Origin: CAWAND01 sp963797485
GTDB lineage: Bacteria > Chloroflexota > Anaerolineae > Anaerolineales > E44-bin32
Reading direction: 5' to 3'
DNA length: 64,000 nucleotides
Assembly: GCA_963797485.1 (NCBI GenBank)
Contig: CAWCPF010000003.1
Span: forward strand, 310,001-374,000
This document shows, in pieces, positions 46,736 through 56,560 of the stretch. How positions within the stretch are numbered: the first letter of the stretch is position 1; each line of letters begins with the position of its first letter. Made by a program: the position numbers and the translations under genes. The notes beneath the pieces were generated by a model that was given only the letters and a program-made list of their open reading frames with translations, did no database searches and was not told the origin of the DNA.

Positions 46736-49243
46736 GTGGCCGACGACAAGATGCAGCGCTTCACGCAGCGTGCACGCCGAGTTCTCAGTCTGGCGCATGA
46801 AGAGGCTGAGCGGATGCACCACAACTACATAGGCACCGAGCATCTCCTTCTCGGTTTGATCCGTGAGGAGGGCGGGGTGGCTGGTAGGGTGTTGCGTGAG
46901 CTTGGGCTGGATCCGGCGCGAATCAAAGAAATGGTCGAGCGGCTGGCCGGCATTGGCCGGCACGCTGGGGGCCGGATCGAGTTGGCGCCCGGCACCGAGC
47001 AGGTCCTCCAATTGGCCATTGAAGAAGCTCGCCGCATGGGGCATCACTACATCGGCACCGAGCACTTGCTGCTCGGCCTCGTTCGCCAGGATGAGGGCGT
47101 GGGCCTGGATGTCCTCAAGCGCCTGGGCGTAACGCCGGAACAGGTGCGCCGCCAGACGCGGCGGATTCTGCAGGAGAGCCCGGCGCGCCGGGCGTCCCAG
47201 CCCTCGGGCCGCGGACGTTCCGAGTCCCAGGCCAAGACTCCGCTCCTGGATCAGTTGGCCACCGATCTGACCGGCCTGGCCGAAGAGGGCAAGCTCGACC
47301 CGGTCATCGGCCGGCAAACCGAGATCGAACGCGTCATCCAGATCCTGGCCCGTCGAACCAAGAACAATCCGGCCCTGATCGGCGAACCGGGTGTGGGCAA
47401 AACCGCCATTGTCGAAGGACTGGCGCAGCGCATTGTGGCCGGGGAGACACCCGAGCCGCTGCTGGATAAACGCGTCCTGCAGCTGGATGTCGGCTCGCTG
47501 GTGGCCGGGACTATGTACCGCGGCCAGTTCGAAGAGCGTTTGAAGCGCGTCATCGACGAGCTCAAGTCGGCCAGTGCCATTTTGTTCATCGATGAAGTCC
47601 ATATGCTGGTGGGGGCCGGCTCAGCCGGGTCGTCGGTGGATGCGGCCAACATTCTGAAACCGGCTCTTTCCCGCGGCGAGCTGCAGGTGATCGGCGCCAC
47701 GACGCTGGATGAGTATCGCAAGTACATCGAGAGTGACGCCGCCCTCGAGCGGCGCTTCCAGCCGGTCATGGTGGAAGAACCCAGCATCGAAGAAACCATC
47801 AACATCCTGCGCGGGGTCAAGGAACCCTACGAGGAACATCACAAACTCCTGATCACCGACGAGGCCATCGAAGCCGCGGTGCACTTGTCGGCGCGCTATG
47901 TCACGGAGCGTTTCCTGCCCGATAAGGCTATCGACCTGATCGACGAGTTGGCCTCGCGTGTGCGCATGTACAAGAGCCCCGAGGCCAAGTCGCTTAAAGA
48001 AATGATCGGGACCCTGCGCAACACCCGCGAGGCCCATGCGCTGGCGGTTGAAGAGGCGCGCTTCGACGACGCCCAGGAACTGATGGACCGCGAGTCGGAA
48101 CTCGAAGAGCGCTTGGCGCATCTGCGCGGCGGGTGGGATCGAAGTGAGCACGGCCCCAAGGTGACGGCCGACGACATCGCCGAAGTCGTGTCGATGTGGA
48201 CGGGCGTGCCCGTCATGCAGATCGCGCAGGAGGAATCCCAGCGCCTGCTCGACATGGAGAAGGTGCTTCACGGCCGGATTGTCGGCCAGGACGAGGCCAT
48301 CGAGGCCATTGCCAAGGCGGTGCGCCGGTCGCGGGCCGGGCTGAAAGACCCCAAGCGCCCTATCGGCTCGTTCATCTTCCTCGGCCCGACGGGCGTCGGC
48401 AAAACCGAATTGACCAAAGCCTTGGCTGAGTTTATCTTCGGCAGCGAAGAGGCTCTGATCCAGATTGACATGTCTGAATTCATGGAGCGCCATACCGTCA
48501 GCCGGTTGGTCGGCGCCCCGCCGGGCTATGTCGGATACGAAGAGGCCGGCCAACTGACGGAAGCCATCCGGCGGCGGCCGTACTCGATTGTGGTCTTCGA
48601 TGAGATCGAGAAGGCTCACCCCGAAGCCCACAACATGCTGCTGCAGATCATGGAAGAGGGGCATCTGACAGACGCGCGCGGGCGCAAGGTTGATTTCCGC
48701 AATGCCATCGTGGTGATGACCTCCAATATCGGCGCCGAGATGATCCAGAACCAGGCTAACCTGGGCTTCAACGTCAAGCGCGATGAGGCCACCGAGGAGC
48801 GTCTGGCCTACCAGGACATGCGCAAGAAGCTGATGGACGCCTTGCGCAAAGTCTTCCGGCCCGAATTCATCAACCGCGTCGACGCCATCATCGTCTTCCA
48901 CGCGCTCACCAAGCCGCAGATCGCGTCGATCGTCGATCTTGAGCTGGCCAAGGTGGCGCGGAGGCTGTCGGAGCACGACATTGCTCTGCGTTTGACTGAT
49001 GCGGCTCGCGACTGGCTGGTTCGCAAGGGTTACGACCCCGAGATGGGCGCCCGTCCGCTCAAGCGCGTCATCCAGAATCAAATCGAGGACAAGCTTTCGG
49101 ATTCGCTGCTTTCGTCGGCCTTCGCCGCCGGCGAACCTGTTCTGATCGACGTTCAGGACGACGAAATCGTGCTCGTCAAGGATGAAGAGCGCGACGAGGA
49201 GAGCGAAGGTCTGGACGCGGAGCAGCCGGTTCCGACCAACTGA
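46736..49243 (+). CDS. clpC: ATP-dependent Clp protease ATPase subunit ClpC
   Basis: Hsp100 unfoldase of 835 residues for the ClpP protease. Two N-terminal Clp repeats (RFTQRARRVLSLAHEEAERM; LQLAIEEARRMGHHYIGTEH) are followed by AAA+ 1 (GEPGVGKTAIVEGLAQR). A short middle region with EEARFDDAQELMDRESELEE is UVR-like and typical of ClpC, unlike the long ClpB middle domain. AAA+ 2 (GPTGVGKTELTKALAEFIFG) and a C-terminal acidic tail complete it. GTG 46736 follows GGAGGT closely; other starts lie upstream at 46712. TAGAAT at 46686-46691 is a likely -10. No McsA/McsB/CtsR genes are adjacent. Confidence 0.95.
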   Translation: MADDKMQRFTQRARRVLSLAHEEAERMHHNYIGTEHLLLGLIREEGGVAGRVLRELGLDPARIKEMVERLAGIGRHAGGRIELAPGTEQVLQLAIEEARRMGHHYIGTEHLLLGLVRQDEGVGLDVLKRLGVTPEQVRRQTRRILQESPARRASQPSGRGRSESQAKTPLLDQLATDLTGLAEEGKLDPVIGRQTEIERVIQILARRTKNNPALIGEPGVGKTAIVEGLAQRIVAGETPEPLLDKRVLQLDVGSLVAGTMYRGQFEERLKRVIDELKSASAILFIDEVHMLVGAGSAGSSVDAANILKPALSRGELQVIGATTLDEYRKYIESDAALERRFQPVMVEEPSIEETINILRGVKEPYEEHHKLLITDEAIEAAVHLSARYVTERFLPDKAIDLIDELASRVRMYKSPEAKSLKEMIGTLRNTREAHALAVEEARFDDAQELMDRESELEERLAHLRGGWDRSEHGPKVTADDIAEVVSMWTGVPVMQIAQEESQRLLDMEKVLHGRIVGQDEAIEAIAKAVRRSRAGLKDPKRPIGSFIFLGPTGVGKTELTKALAEFIFGSEEALIQIDMSEFMERHTVSRLVGAPPGYVGYEEAGQLTEAIRRRPYSIVVFDEIEKAHPEAHNMLLQIMEEGHLTDARGRKVDFRNAIVVMTSNIGAEMIQNQANLGFNVKRDEATEERLAYQDMRKKLMDALRKVFRPEFINRVDAIIVFHALTKPQIASIVDLELAKVARRLSEHDIALRLTDAARDWLVRKGYDPEMGARPLKRVIQNQIEDKLSDSLLSSAFAAGEPVLIDVQDDEIVLVKDEERDEESEGLDAEQPVPTN

Positions 49244-49268
49244 CGCGGAAGGGACGTGCAGGTTGCGC

Positions 49269-49310
49269 CGGGCTGTCTCACGTCCTTTTGAGACAGCCCG
49301 TTCTCTTTGT
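49269..49310 (+). terminator. Intrinsic terminator after clpC
   Basis: Perfect 12-bp stem CGGGCTGTCTCA (49269-49280) / TGAGACAGCCCG (49289-49300), 8-base loop, then TTCTCTTTGTT. The rest of the gap to radA has no gene; TATAAT at 49551-49556 is the probable radA promoter. Confidence 0.85.
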
Positions 49311-49572
49311 TGAAACCTAACTCATCGGTTGATGCCCGACGTGGCAGGTACTTCGGACCCCACTCTTACGCTTTCCCCTGGCAGCGGGCAAACTGGACCC
49401 GCTTGCAGACCTCTCCGCTAAGGCGCCTGCCATGTGGAACGCCCAGGGCGGACAGGGCACCGGGGGGAGACCGATTGGAAGGGATGAAAGGAGCAGGGTC
49501 GCCCATCTAGGGACAGCCCCCATTTTGTTTGGCCCGGCGCCTGAGCACACTATAATTCAAGCGGAGACCCAT

Positions 49573-50952
49573 GTGACGAAGATGCGAACGGTCTACGTGT
49601 GCCAGCAGTGCGGGCGCAAGGCACCCAAGGCCCTTGGCCGGTGCCCCCAGTGCGGGTCATGGAACAGCATGGTGTTGGAAGCTCAGCCTCCTACCGGTCC
49701 GCGCGGGATGCGCGGGTTGAGCGCGCCGGCGGCCACCCCGAAGAGACTTTCGGACATCAGCGGAAACCCCGACGAGCGCTGGCCGGTCCCCATCGACGAG
49801 TTCGCCAGAGTGCTGGGCGGCGGGGTGGTCCCCGGCTCGGTCATCCTGGTGGGCGGCGACCCGGGGATTGGCAAGTCCACGCTCTTGCTGCAAACCGCCC
49901 TCGAGATGGCCGCCGACCGGCGCGTGCTGTATGTGTCCGGCGAAGAGTCCGAACGCCAAATCAAGAGCCGGGCGCTGCGGCTGGCGGGCGAGCGCGCATT
50001 GTCGGCCGAGATCTTCCTGCTGACCGAGACCGACTTGGAATCCATCACCCACCAGATCGAACAGCTCGAGCCGGCCGTGGTCATTATCGATTCGATCCAG
50101 ACCACGCACTCCGCCGAGTTTGAGTCCCCGGCGGGTTCGCTCTCGCAGGTTCGCGAGGGGGCCATGCGTTTTCAGGCCCTGGCCAAGACGCACGGGATGG
50201 CCATCTTTCTCGTCGGCCATGTGACCAAGGAAGGCGCCATCGCCGGACCGCGCGTGTTGGAACACGTGGTCGACACCGTGCTTTACCTGGAAGGCGACCC
50301 GTTCCATGCCTATCGGCTTCTCCGCGCGGTTAAGAATCGGTTTGGGGCCACTACCGAGGTCGGGGTATTCGAGATGAAGCCGACGGGGATGGCCGAGGTC
50401 TCCAACCCGTCCGAAGCTTTTCTGGCGGAAAGAGTGCTGCATGCACCCGGATCGGCCGTGGCGGTCACCATGGAGGGCACACGCCCGCTTCTGGTTGAGG
50501 TCCAGGGGCTGACCAGCAGTTCGGCTTTCGGCAATCCCCGGCGCACAACCAATGGCCTGGATCTCAACCGGTTGCTGCTGATCGTGGCGGTACTTTCCCG
50601 GCGCGTGGGGATCAAGCTGGCCGACCAGGATGTTTTCGCCAACGTGGTCGGCGGTATGCGGGTGAGCGAGCCGGCCGCCGACCTGGCGGTGGCGGCGGCC
50701 ATCGCCTCGTCCGCCAACGACCGCAGCCTGCCAGCCGATCTGGCTCTGATCGGTGAAATCGGGCTGTCGGGGGAGCTCCGGCGCGTCAGCCAACTCGAGA
50801 CACGTCTGGGAGAAGCCGCCAAGTTGGGGTTTCGCAGAATCGTGGTGCCCAAGAGCTTCCGGGCCCCCGAGAAACTGCCGGCGAGTGTTGAGTTGGTCCA
50901 TGCGCGTTCGGTGCGCGAGGCCTTTGAGACGGCCTTCGCCGAGGGCGGCTAG
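49573..50952 (+). CDS. radA: DNA repair protein RadA (Sms)
   Basis: RecA-like branch-migration ATPase of 459 residues. It has an N-terminal zinc finger (YVCQQCG ... GRCPQCGSW), Walker A GDPGIGKSTLLLQTA, Walker B VVIIDSIQT, the RadA signature KNRFGATTEVGVFEM and a C-terminal Lon-protease-like domain (KLADQDVFANVVGGMRVSEP) with a GEIGLSGELR motif. GTG 49573 is chosen because GGAG is six bases upstream; ATG 49582 is the alternative. It lies upstream of dnaA with a 560-base gap between. Confidence 0.94.
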   Translation: MTKMRTVYVCQQCGRKAPKALGRCPQCGSWNSMVLEAQPPTGPRGMRGLSAPAATPKRLSDISGNPDERWPVPIDEFARVLGGGVVPGSVILVGGDPGIGKSTLLLQTALEMAADRRVLYVSGEESERQIKSRALRLAGERALSAEIFLLTETDLESITHQIEQLEPAVVIIDSIQTTHSAEFESPAGSLSQVREGAMRFQALAKTHGMAIFLVGHVTKEGAIAGPRVLEHVVDTVLYLEGDPFHAYRLLRAVKNRFGATTEVGVFEMKPTGMAEVSNPSEAFLAERVLHAPGSAVAVTMEGTRPLLVEVQGLTSSSAFGNPRRTTNGLDLNRLLLIVAVLSRRVGIKLADQDVFANVVGGMRVSEPAADLAVAAAIASSANDRSLPADLALIGEIGLSGELRRVSQLETRLGEAAKLGFRRIVVPKSFRAPEKLPASVELVHARSVREAFETAFAEGG

Positions 50953-51515
50953 CTCAGCCGCCGCCGGACTCGGCCCCGACCTTTCGAATGTTAAAGAAAA
51001 TGGCCCCATCGAACCCTTCGGGGAGACCCTTGAGACCCGGGGTGACCGGGGTTTGACCAGGCACCCCGCCATTTACATTTAAGGAAGGCTAGCAATATAG
51101 GTTCGGGATGCGATTTCCCTCCGCCAGATATGGGGGGAGCTGCTCGGCCAAAGCGATATATGGGCGGTTGCGGATCGAATTTTGAGTTTATCGATTGCGG
51201 CCTAACAGCTCGACTCTTCTCGAATGCATTTACATTTCCCATCCTTAAATCTTTCATTGTTTTTAGGTTGACGGTGGCCTGGCGACTTGTTTGGGCCATG
51301 GCCCTTTGCTATGATCTCCAAGCTGACTTCGCCCGGGGCGGGTAGAAGAATGGGACATGCAGGCGAGGCAGCCGCACTGGGGTCCTGCCGCCTCGGCAGA
51401 GGTAAGCCCCAACTCAGTTGTGACGGACCAAATCATAGGCACATAGACTGGCGATCTGGCGCGGGGGCAGGCTGGGTGGTGCCCCTTGGACGTCAGGCAT
51501 CCGCCGGAGGGCCGC
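50953..51515. other. AT-rich non-coding region before dnaA
   Basis: About 560 bases without a credible gene. The stretch 51065-51290 is clearly richer in A+T than its surroundings. It holds the direct repeat CATTTACATTT (51069-51079, 51227-51237), plus GATATATGG/GATATGG-like words. A promoter for dnaA fits at TTGTTT (51287-51292), 17 bases, TATGAT (51310-51315). I found no exact TTATCCACA DnaA boxes, so an origin here is only a possibility. Confidence 0.45.
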
Positions 51516-52865
51516 ATGGACGCAAAGCAGCACTGGCAGGCAGCGCTCGGGCAGCTTCAGCTTGAAATGCCGCGGGCGTCGTTTGATACCTGGGTGCGCG
51601 ATGCGGAACTGCTGGCCTACGAAGATGGAACCTATGTGATCGGCGTGCAGAATGCTTACGCCCGAGACTGGCTCGAAAACCGGCTGTTGTCTACGGTCAA
51701 GAAGGTACTGACCGGGATCTGCGGAGCGACCGTCGAAGCGCGCTTTGTGGTCTGGCAGCCGGAGGCCTCGATCGGCCCTCAGGTCGAGCCACCCCGTACC
51801 CGGGCGGTGTCCGAGGGCACGCCAACGGTCCAATCGGGCCAGCGGCTGAACCCACGCTACTCGTTTGACAACTTCGTTGTCGGCCCGAGCAACCGGCTTG
51901 CACACGCAGCCGCCATGGCAGTGGCCGAAAGCCCGGCGCGCGCTTACAACCCGCTGTTTGTGTATGGAGGCGTCGGGCTGGGCAAGACGCACCTGCTGCA
52001 TGCCATCGGGAGGACGTGCAGTCAGAAGGGCCTGACGGTACTGTATGTGTCGTCGGAAGAATTCACCAACGACATGATCAACGCCATTCGTACCCACACG
52101 ACGGACGAGTTTCGGGGCCGGTATCGCCGCATCGATGTGCTGCTGATTGACGATATCCAGTTCATTGCCGGCAAGGAGTCCACTCAGGAGGAATTCTTTC
52201 ACACGTTCAACACCCTGCACGGGCAAGAGCGACAGCTGGTGATTTCGTCCGACCGCTCGCCCAAAGCCCTGGTGACGCTGGAAGAACGGCTCCGCTCGCG
52301 ATTTGAGTGGGGGTTGACGGCCGACATCCAGGCGCCTGATTTCGAAACCCGGATGGCCATCCTGCGCTCCAAGGCGGACCGTGCCGGGAGGGCCATCGAC
52401 CCCGAACTGTTAGAGGTCATTGCCCGAAGGCTGCAAAGCAACATTCGGGAGCTCGAAGGCGCGCTGACGCGCGTGCTGGCCTTCGCCGATTTGAGCGGGG
52501 TCGTCCTGACGCCCGAGGTGGTCGAGTCGGCGTTGACCGATATTTCTCCGCGATCGGGCAGCCTGTCCGCCGATCAGATCATCGCCGCTGTGGCCCAGCA
52601 GTTCGGGGTGGACGAGGACCACTTGTTGAGCCGAGATCGAAGCCGCGAAGTCGCCCTGCCGCGCCAAATCGCCATGTATCTCATACGAGAAGAAACGGGG
52701 AACTCGCTGCCGAGTATCGGAGAAGCCCTGGGAGGCCGCGATCACACTACGGTCATGTACGGCTGTGACAAGATCTCGGAACGGCTAGAAACCGACGAAA
52801 GCCTGCGCCGGCAGGTTGGCGCCGTGCGTGAACAACTCTATCAAACCGTCGTTCCCGCCAACTGA
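51516..52865 (+). CDS. dnaA: Chromosomal replication initiator DnaA
   Basis: Protein of 449 residues. Domain I (HWQAALGQLQLEMPRASFDTW) interacts with partner proteins. Domain II is short. Domain III is the AAA+ ATPase with VYGGVGLGKTHLLHAIG (Walker A), VLLIDDIQFIAGKEST (Walker B) and sensor FEWGLTADIQAPDFETR. Domain IV binds DNA through ALGGRDHTTVMYGCDKI. ATG 51516 has GGAGG five bases upstream. dnaN and recF, the common partners, are not next to it. Confidence 0.97.
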   Translation: MDAKQHWQAALGQLQLEMPRASFDTWVRDAELLAYEDGTYVIGVQNAYARDWLENRLLSTVKKVLTGICGATVEARFVVWQPEASIGPQVEPPRTRAVSEGTPTVQSGQRLNPRYSFDNFVVGPSNRLAHAAAMAVAESPARAYNPLFVYGGVGLGKTHLLHAIGRTCSQKGLTVLYVSSEEFTNDMINAIRTHTTDEFRGRYRRIDVLLIDDIQFIAGKESTQEEFFHTFNTLHGQERQLVISSDRSPKALVTLEERLRSRFEWGLTADIQAPDFETRMAILRSKADRAGRAIDPELLEVIARRLQSNIRELEGALTRVLAFADLSGVVLTPEVVESALTDISPRSGSLSADQIIAAVAQQFGVDEDHLLSRDRSREVALPRQIAMYLIREETGNSLPSIGEALGGRDHTTVMYGCDKISERLETDESLRRQVGAVREQLYQTVVPAN

Positions 52866-53483
52866 GCCTGTGCCCCATCCCGGCATGCCCAGGAGCGAAT
52901 TCGGACAAATGTCCATGCGGCTCATGACAGATCGCCATGGCCGGGGGCCGCTCTTTCGCGTAGCATGGATTCGAAGGCCATCACTGGACGCATGACATCG
53001 GTGGCGAACAGAAAAGTTAAATCTGAGCGTTTCGGATCCGGTGCCCTTGTGCCTCCCGGCGGGCGCTCATAACTTGAACGTAGAAAGCCCCAGATGTCCC
53101 AGTTGAATGCCTTGGTCCCGGCGGCGCCTAATTAAGCGCCGCCGAACCGTTTCCCCAGAGCCTCATCCAAAGCGCTGTCGTTTCTGAGTCCATGCATCGT
53201 TCGCACGGTTGGTGACTCCACGGCCCGATTCTTGCACGGCTGAATGTGTCAAAAGCCGAGGAGTGACCAAGTTGAATGCAACATCGTTAAATGACTTGCG
53301 GAAACCGCACCCGGATCAGGCCCGTATTGATGCCGACAGCGCCCGATTGCTGCGGAGTTCTGTACGCCAGCCGGGCGGCCGCGTGGGCTGGGGCAGACCC
53401 GGCCCGTCGGCTGGGACGGCCACGGCCAAGAGGATCGAGGCCGATCGTCCCAACCTGCAAGCCCGTCCTTAGATCCCAGGCGA
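52866..53483. other. Non-coding region downstream of dnaA
   Basis: About 620 bases. It contains the hairpin at 53119-53144. A marginal plus-strand frame starts at GTG 53263 (product beginning VTKLNATSLNDLRKP) and ends at 53472. That frame is 69 codons, lacks a recognised family and is arginine/glycine-rich at the end, so I do not call it. No DnaA boxes or RNA genes were recognised. Confidence 0.45.
53119..53144. repeat. Perfect hairpin with palindromic AT loop
   Basis: CGGCGGCGC / GCGCCGCCG, nine base pairs, enclosing CTAATTAA. There is no T tract after it on either strand. It may be a terminator for dnaA, or a protein-binding or replication-related site. Confidence 0.5.
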
Positions 53484-53945
53484 TTAGCCCGGCAGGGATG
53501 GGGGTTGAAAGGGCGCCGACCAACTCGGCGACTTATGCACGTGTACGACCCGCCAGCTATGCTCGAAGCGGATAAGCACCCGGCTTTCGTTGTAGCTCAC
53601 CACACGAACGCCTGAACGCGTCCCTCTGGATATCAGCATCGTATAGCTGCAGATGACGGTGTCGCCGTAGATCTGCTCCCGATAGTTTGCCAGATCGAAG
53701 CGCACGCGCGGCTGTTCAGCCGCGGCTTCGGCGCCCGGGGAAGGATCCAAAGCCATGGCGGCGGAATCGTCCCGGCCAGCTTCGGCCAGCATGAAGTCGT
53801 GGAAGGGAAGCCCCTCGATCCGATGGGGCGTCACGTGCCACTCGTAAAGCGTGAGGTCTTCGACGGTCGTGGCATGGTACCCGGCGACATCGGCGTCGAA
53901 GATCGACTGAAGATGGCCTTCAAGCCAGGTTCGTATCTCGGACAT
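53484..53945 (-). CDS. NTF2-like (SnoaL/CaMKII-association type) protein
   Basis: Small cone-shaped-fold protein of 153 residues. The N-terminal helix pair IRTWLEGHLQSIFDADVAGYH is followed by beta strands ending in SYNESRVLIRFEHSWRVVHVHKSPSW. This ending is characteristic of the calmodulin-kinase-II association-domain branch. Such proteins bind small ligands or act as enzymes; no catalytic assignment is possible. ATG 53945 follows GGAGG by eight bases. Confidence 0.75.
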   Translation of the reverse strand: MSEIRTWLEGHLQSIFDADVAGYHATTVEDLTLYEWHVTPHRIEGLPFHDFMLAEAGRDDSAAMALDPSPGAEAAAEQPRVRFDLANYREQIYGDTVICSYTMLISRGTRSGVRVVSYNESRVLIRFEHSWRVVHVHKSPSWSAPFQPPSLPG

Positions 53946-54059
53946 TGGGGAGGCCTCCTGGTGTCGCCGGCCCGACGCCGTCGAGCCGGGGACGCACAAA
54001 TGTATCGAATCCTACCTGAGAACTCAGCCTGAGCGCTGGTGGTTTGCGCGTCTAGCCGC

Positions 54060-56552
54060 TCAGAGTAGAGAGACGGGGTCGATGTCGATGGCCCAACCCT
54101 CCGGCAGAGTCTCAGGAAGAACCGAGAGCGGATCGGCGGCCCTCAACACGATCTGCCAGCGGTACTCGCCTGCGATCCGATTGAAGAAGCACGGGACCGG
54201 GCCGATCATGTCCACGGGCCTCAGCCCCCCAGCGGCCTGCCCGAGGAGTTGATCGGCCAAGGCCTGGGCCCTGGATTGAGCCCTGCTGGCCGAGATGTCG
54301 TGAGTCGTCAACCTGACCAGCCGGGTGAAGGGCGGGTAGCCCAGCTCGCGCCGTCGCTTCAGTTCCTCTTCGTAAAAGGTCCGGTAATCATGCGCGGCTG
54401 CGGTCCGGATGGCGTAGTGGTCGGGCTGGTAGGTTTGGAGAATGGCCTGCCCGCCCAGCAGGCCGCGGCCTGCCCGCCCGGCGACTTGCGTGAGGATTTG
54501 AAAGGTTCGTTCGGCAGCTCGAAAATCAGGCAGGTTCAGCCCCGTATCGGCCGATATCACCCCCACCAATGTGACCAGGGGAACGTCCAGACCCTTGGCG
54601 ATCATCTGAGTCCCTATCAGCACGTCGGCCCGATGGGCGGCGAAATGGGCAAGGATGATCTCGTGTGCGCCCTTGGCCCGGGTCGTGTCACGATCCCAGC
54701 GCAAACTGGTGACCCCGGGAAATAGGCCGGCGACCTCCTTTTCGATGGATTGGGTGCCGGCGCCGAAGTAGCGGACACGCGAACCGCCGCAGTTTGGGCA
54801 TTTCGAGGCGGCGCCGCGTGTGTAGCCGCAGTGGTGGCACAGCAAGGCCTGCTGATCCGGGTGATGCGTAAGCGGGGTTCCACAGCGAGGACATTCAGCC
54901 ACCCAGCCGCAGTCGCGGCAGAAGACATGGGTCGCATCACCGCGGCGGTTCAAGAATAGGATAGCTTGCTCCCCGGCTGCGAGAGTCTTCTCCAGCGCCG
55001 TCTTGAGCCGGCGGCTGAACAGGGACGAGTTGCCGGCCCGCAGCTCCTGGCGCATGTCGACGACTTGCACCGGGGGGAGCGGGATGAAAACGGCTTGTGC
55101 CTCGTCAGGCTGGTAGCGGCTCTTCACCCCTAGGCGGCTCGCCTGGCGCGCCAGCCGTTGGCGGTGGCCAAGGATGCGCTCGGGTAGATCGAGACGCAGC
55201 AATTCAGCATGGTCGGCGCGATACATGGTCACAACATCAGGGGTGGCTGTGCCCAGGATGCATTCCGCTCCGGCCAGCCGGGCGTAGGCAAGGGCCGTCT
55301 CTCGGGCGTGATAGCGCGGGGCCGTCAAGGTCTCCTTGTACGAGTCATCATGCGATTCGTCCACCACGATGAGTCCCAGGGTGGGCAAGGGGGTGAAAAG
55401 CGCGCTCCGGGGCCCGATGATGATGGGCAGCTCACCCAGCCTGGCCCGGCGCCAGGTGTCGTACCGCTCGCCGGGTGCAAGCCGGGAATGCACCAGCCCT
55501 ACCTGGCCGGGAAAGCGAGCCAGGAATCGGCGCACCGTTTGGGGGGTCAAGGCGATTTCGGGTGTCAGCACGATGGCTTGTTGACCGCGTGCCAGCGTGG
55601 CTTCGACCGCCTGGAGGTAGATCTCCGTCTTGCCGGAGCCGGTGACACCGTGCAGGAGCACGGGGCGGTGCGGTGCGGGGGACTCCATTTCCTGCTGAAT
55701 GGCGGCCCAGGCAGCCTGCTGCGGGCCGGTCAGCTTGGGAGCTTCGTCTGGCACAAACTCGACCGCCTCCAAGGGATCGCGCCAGATCTCCGACTGGCTG
55801 AGACTGACCAGCCCCAAAGTCTCCAGCTGGCGCAGGTCCTGGAGCGTGCCGCGACTCTCGGCATACAGCCAGGTGGCTTCGATGGCCTGGCGTTCGTCGA
55901 TGAGCATGCGCAGCATGATCCCGCGGCGGGCGCGCGTCGTCGGAGTCCGGCCCACTTGATCCAGCATGGTCAAAGCCAGCTCAGGCGGCACGGACAGGCG
56001 AGCGGTTCGAATCGTCCGTGCGCTCACCCCGGGTGGATCGAGCACCAACTCCCGGTCGAGCACCCGGCTTCGCACAAGCCGATCCGCCGTCGGCCGCCAG
56101 GCAAGCCGGCCCATGGCGCGATCGATCTGGCGGCCGCGCAGCGGACCGCGGCGGGCGAGCAACTGGATCAGCCGGCGCTGCGTCGCCGGACCGCCTTCGG
56201 GCGGCTGGGCGGCGAGCGCATAGATCGAATCCGCCTGCTGGCTCAAACCAGGCGGAAGCATGAGCGTCAGGCAGTCGATGAGAGGCGTGGCGGTTTGTTG
56301 TGCCAGCCAGCCGGCCAATTCGAGCTGAGCCGGGGTGAGGACGGGTAGCCGATCGACCAACTCCTCGACAACGCGCAGCTCGGATCGTTCAGCGCCTTCG
56401 ACCAGGGCGACCACCACGCCCTGGGTGCGGCGTGAACCGAACGGCACGGTCACCAGATGCCCGGGCGAAACCGCTGCCACGAGGTCATCCGGCAAGCGGT
56501 AAGTAAACGTGCCTTGGATCGAGGCGAGATTGACCGCCACCTCGGCGAACAT
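54060..56552 (-). CDS. priA: Primosomal protein N' (replication restart helicase PriA)
   Basis: Protein of 830 residues that reloads the replisome at collapsed forks. It has an N-terminal DNA-binding domain (VAVNLASIQGTFTYRLPDDL), helicase motif I GVTGSGKTEIYLQAVE and motif II VVDESHDDSYKE. Two zinc sites lie inside the helicase: CRDCGWVAECPRCG and CHHCGYTRGAASKCPNCG. The C-terminal motifs FQILTQVAGRAGRG and RELGYPPFTRLVRL complete it. It ends eight bases before nothing coding on the same strand; the next same-strand gene upstream (56561-57920) ends eight bases before its start, so the two may share a transcript. Confidence 0.95.
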   Translation of the reverse strand: MFAEVAVNLASIQGTFTYRLPDDLVAAVSPGHLVTVPFGSRRTQGVVVALVEGAERSELRVVEELVDRLPVLTPAQLELAGWLAQQTATPLIDCLTLMLPPGLSQQADSIYALAAQPPEGGPATQRRLIQLLARRGPLRGRQIDRAMGRLAWRPTADRLVRSRVLDRELVLDPPGVSARTIRTARLSVPPELALTMLDQVGRTPTTRARRGIMLRMLIDERQAIEATWLYAESRGTLQDLRQLETLGLVSLSQSEIWRDPLEAVEFVPDEAPKLTGPQQAAWAAIQQEMESPAPHRPVLLHGVTGSGKTEIYLQAVEATLARGQQAIVLTPEIALTPQTVRRFLARFPGQVGLVHSRLAPGERYDTWRRARLGELPIIIGPRSALFTPLPTLGLIVVDESHDDSYKETLTAPRYHARETALAYARLAGAECILGTATPDVVTMYRADHAELLRLDLPERILGHRQRLARQASRLGVKSRYQPDEAQAVFIPLPPVQVVDMRQELRAGNSSLFSRRLKTALEKTLAAGEQAILFLNRRGDATHVFCRDCGWVAECPRCGTPLTHHPDQQALLCHHCGYTRGAASKCPNCGGSRVRYFGAGTQSIEKEVAGLFPGVTSLRWDRDTTRAKGAHEIILAHFAAHRADVLIGTQMIAKGLDVPLVTLVGVISADTGLNLPDFRAAERTFQILTQVAGRAGRGLLGGQAILQTYQPDHYAIRTAAAHDYRTFYEEELKRRRELGYPPFTRLVRLTTHDISASRAQSRAQALADQLLGQAAGGLRPVDMIGPVPCFFNRIAGEYRWQIVLRAADPLSVLPETLPEGWAIDIDPVSLL

Positions 56553-56560
56553 GGCTCAGC

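Noticed and set aside
47621..49081. Long open frame on the minus strand opposite clpC
   Set aside because: Antisense shadow of a highly conserved gene; its protein is His/Leu/Asp-rich without motifs.
49311..49560. Possible small RNA (SRP-like GGAAGG words) between clpC and radA
   Set aside because: The conserved SRP loop sequence and stem are absent; only short word similarity.
53287..53523. Minus-strand frame of 78 codons downstream of dnaA
   Set aside because: No ribosome binding site, no family resemblance, and it overlaps the end of the NTF2-like gene.
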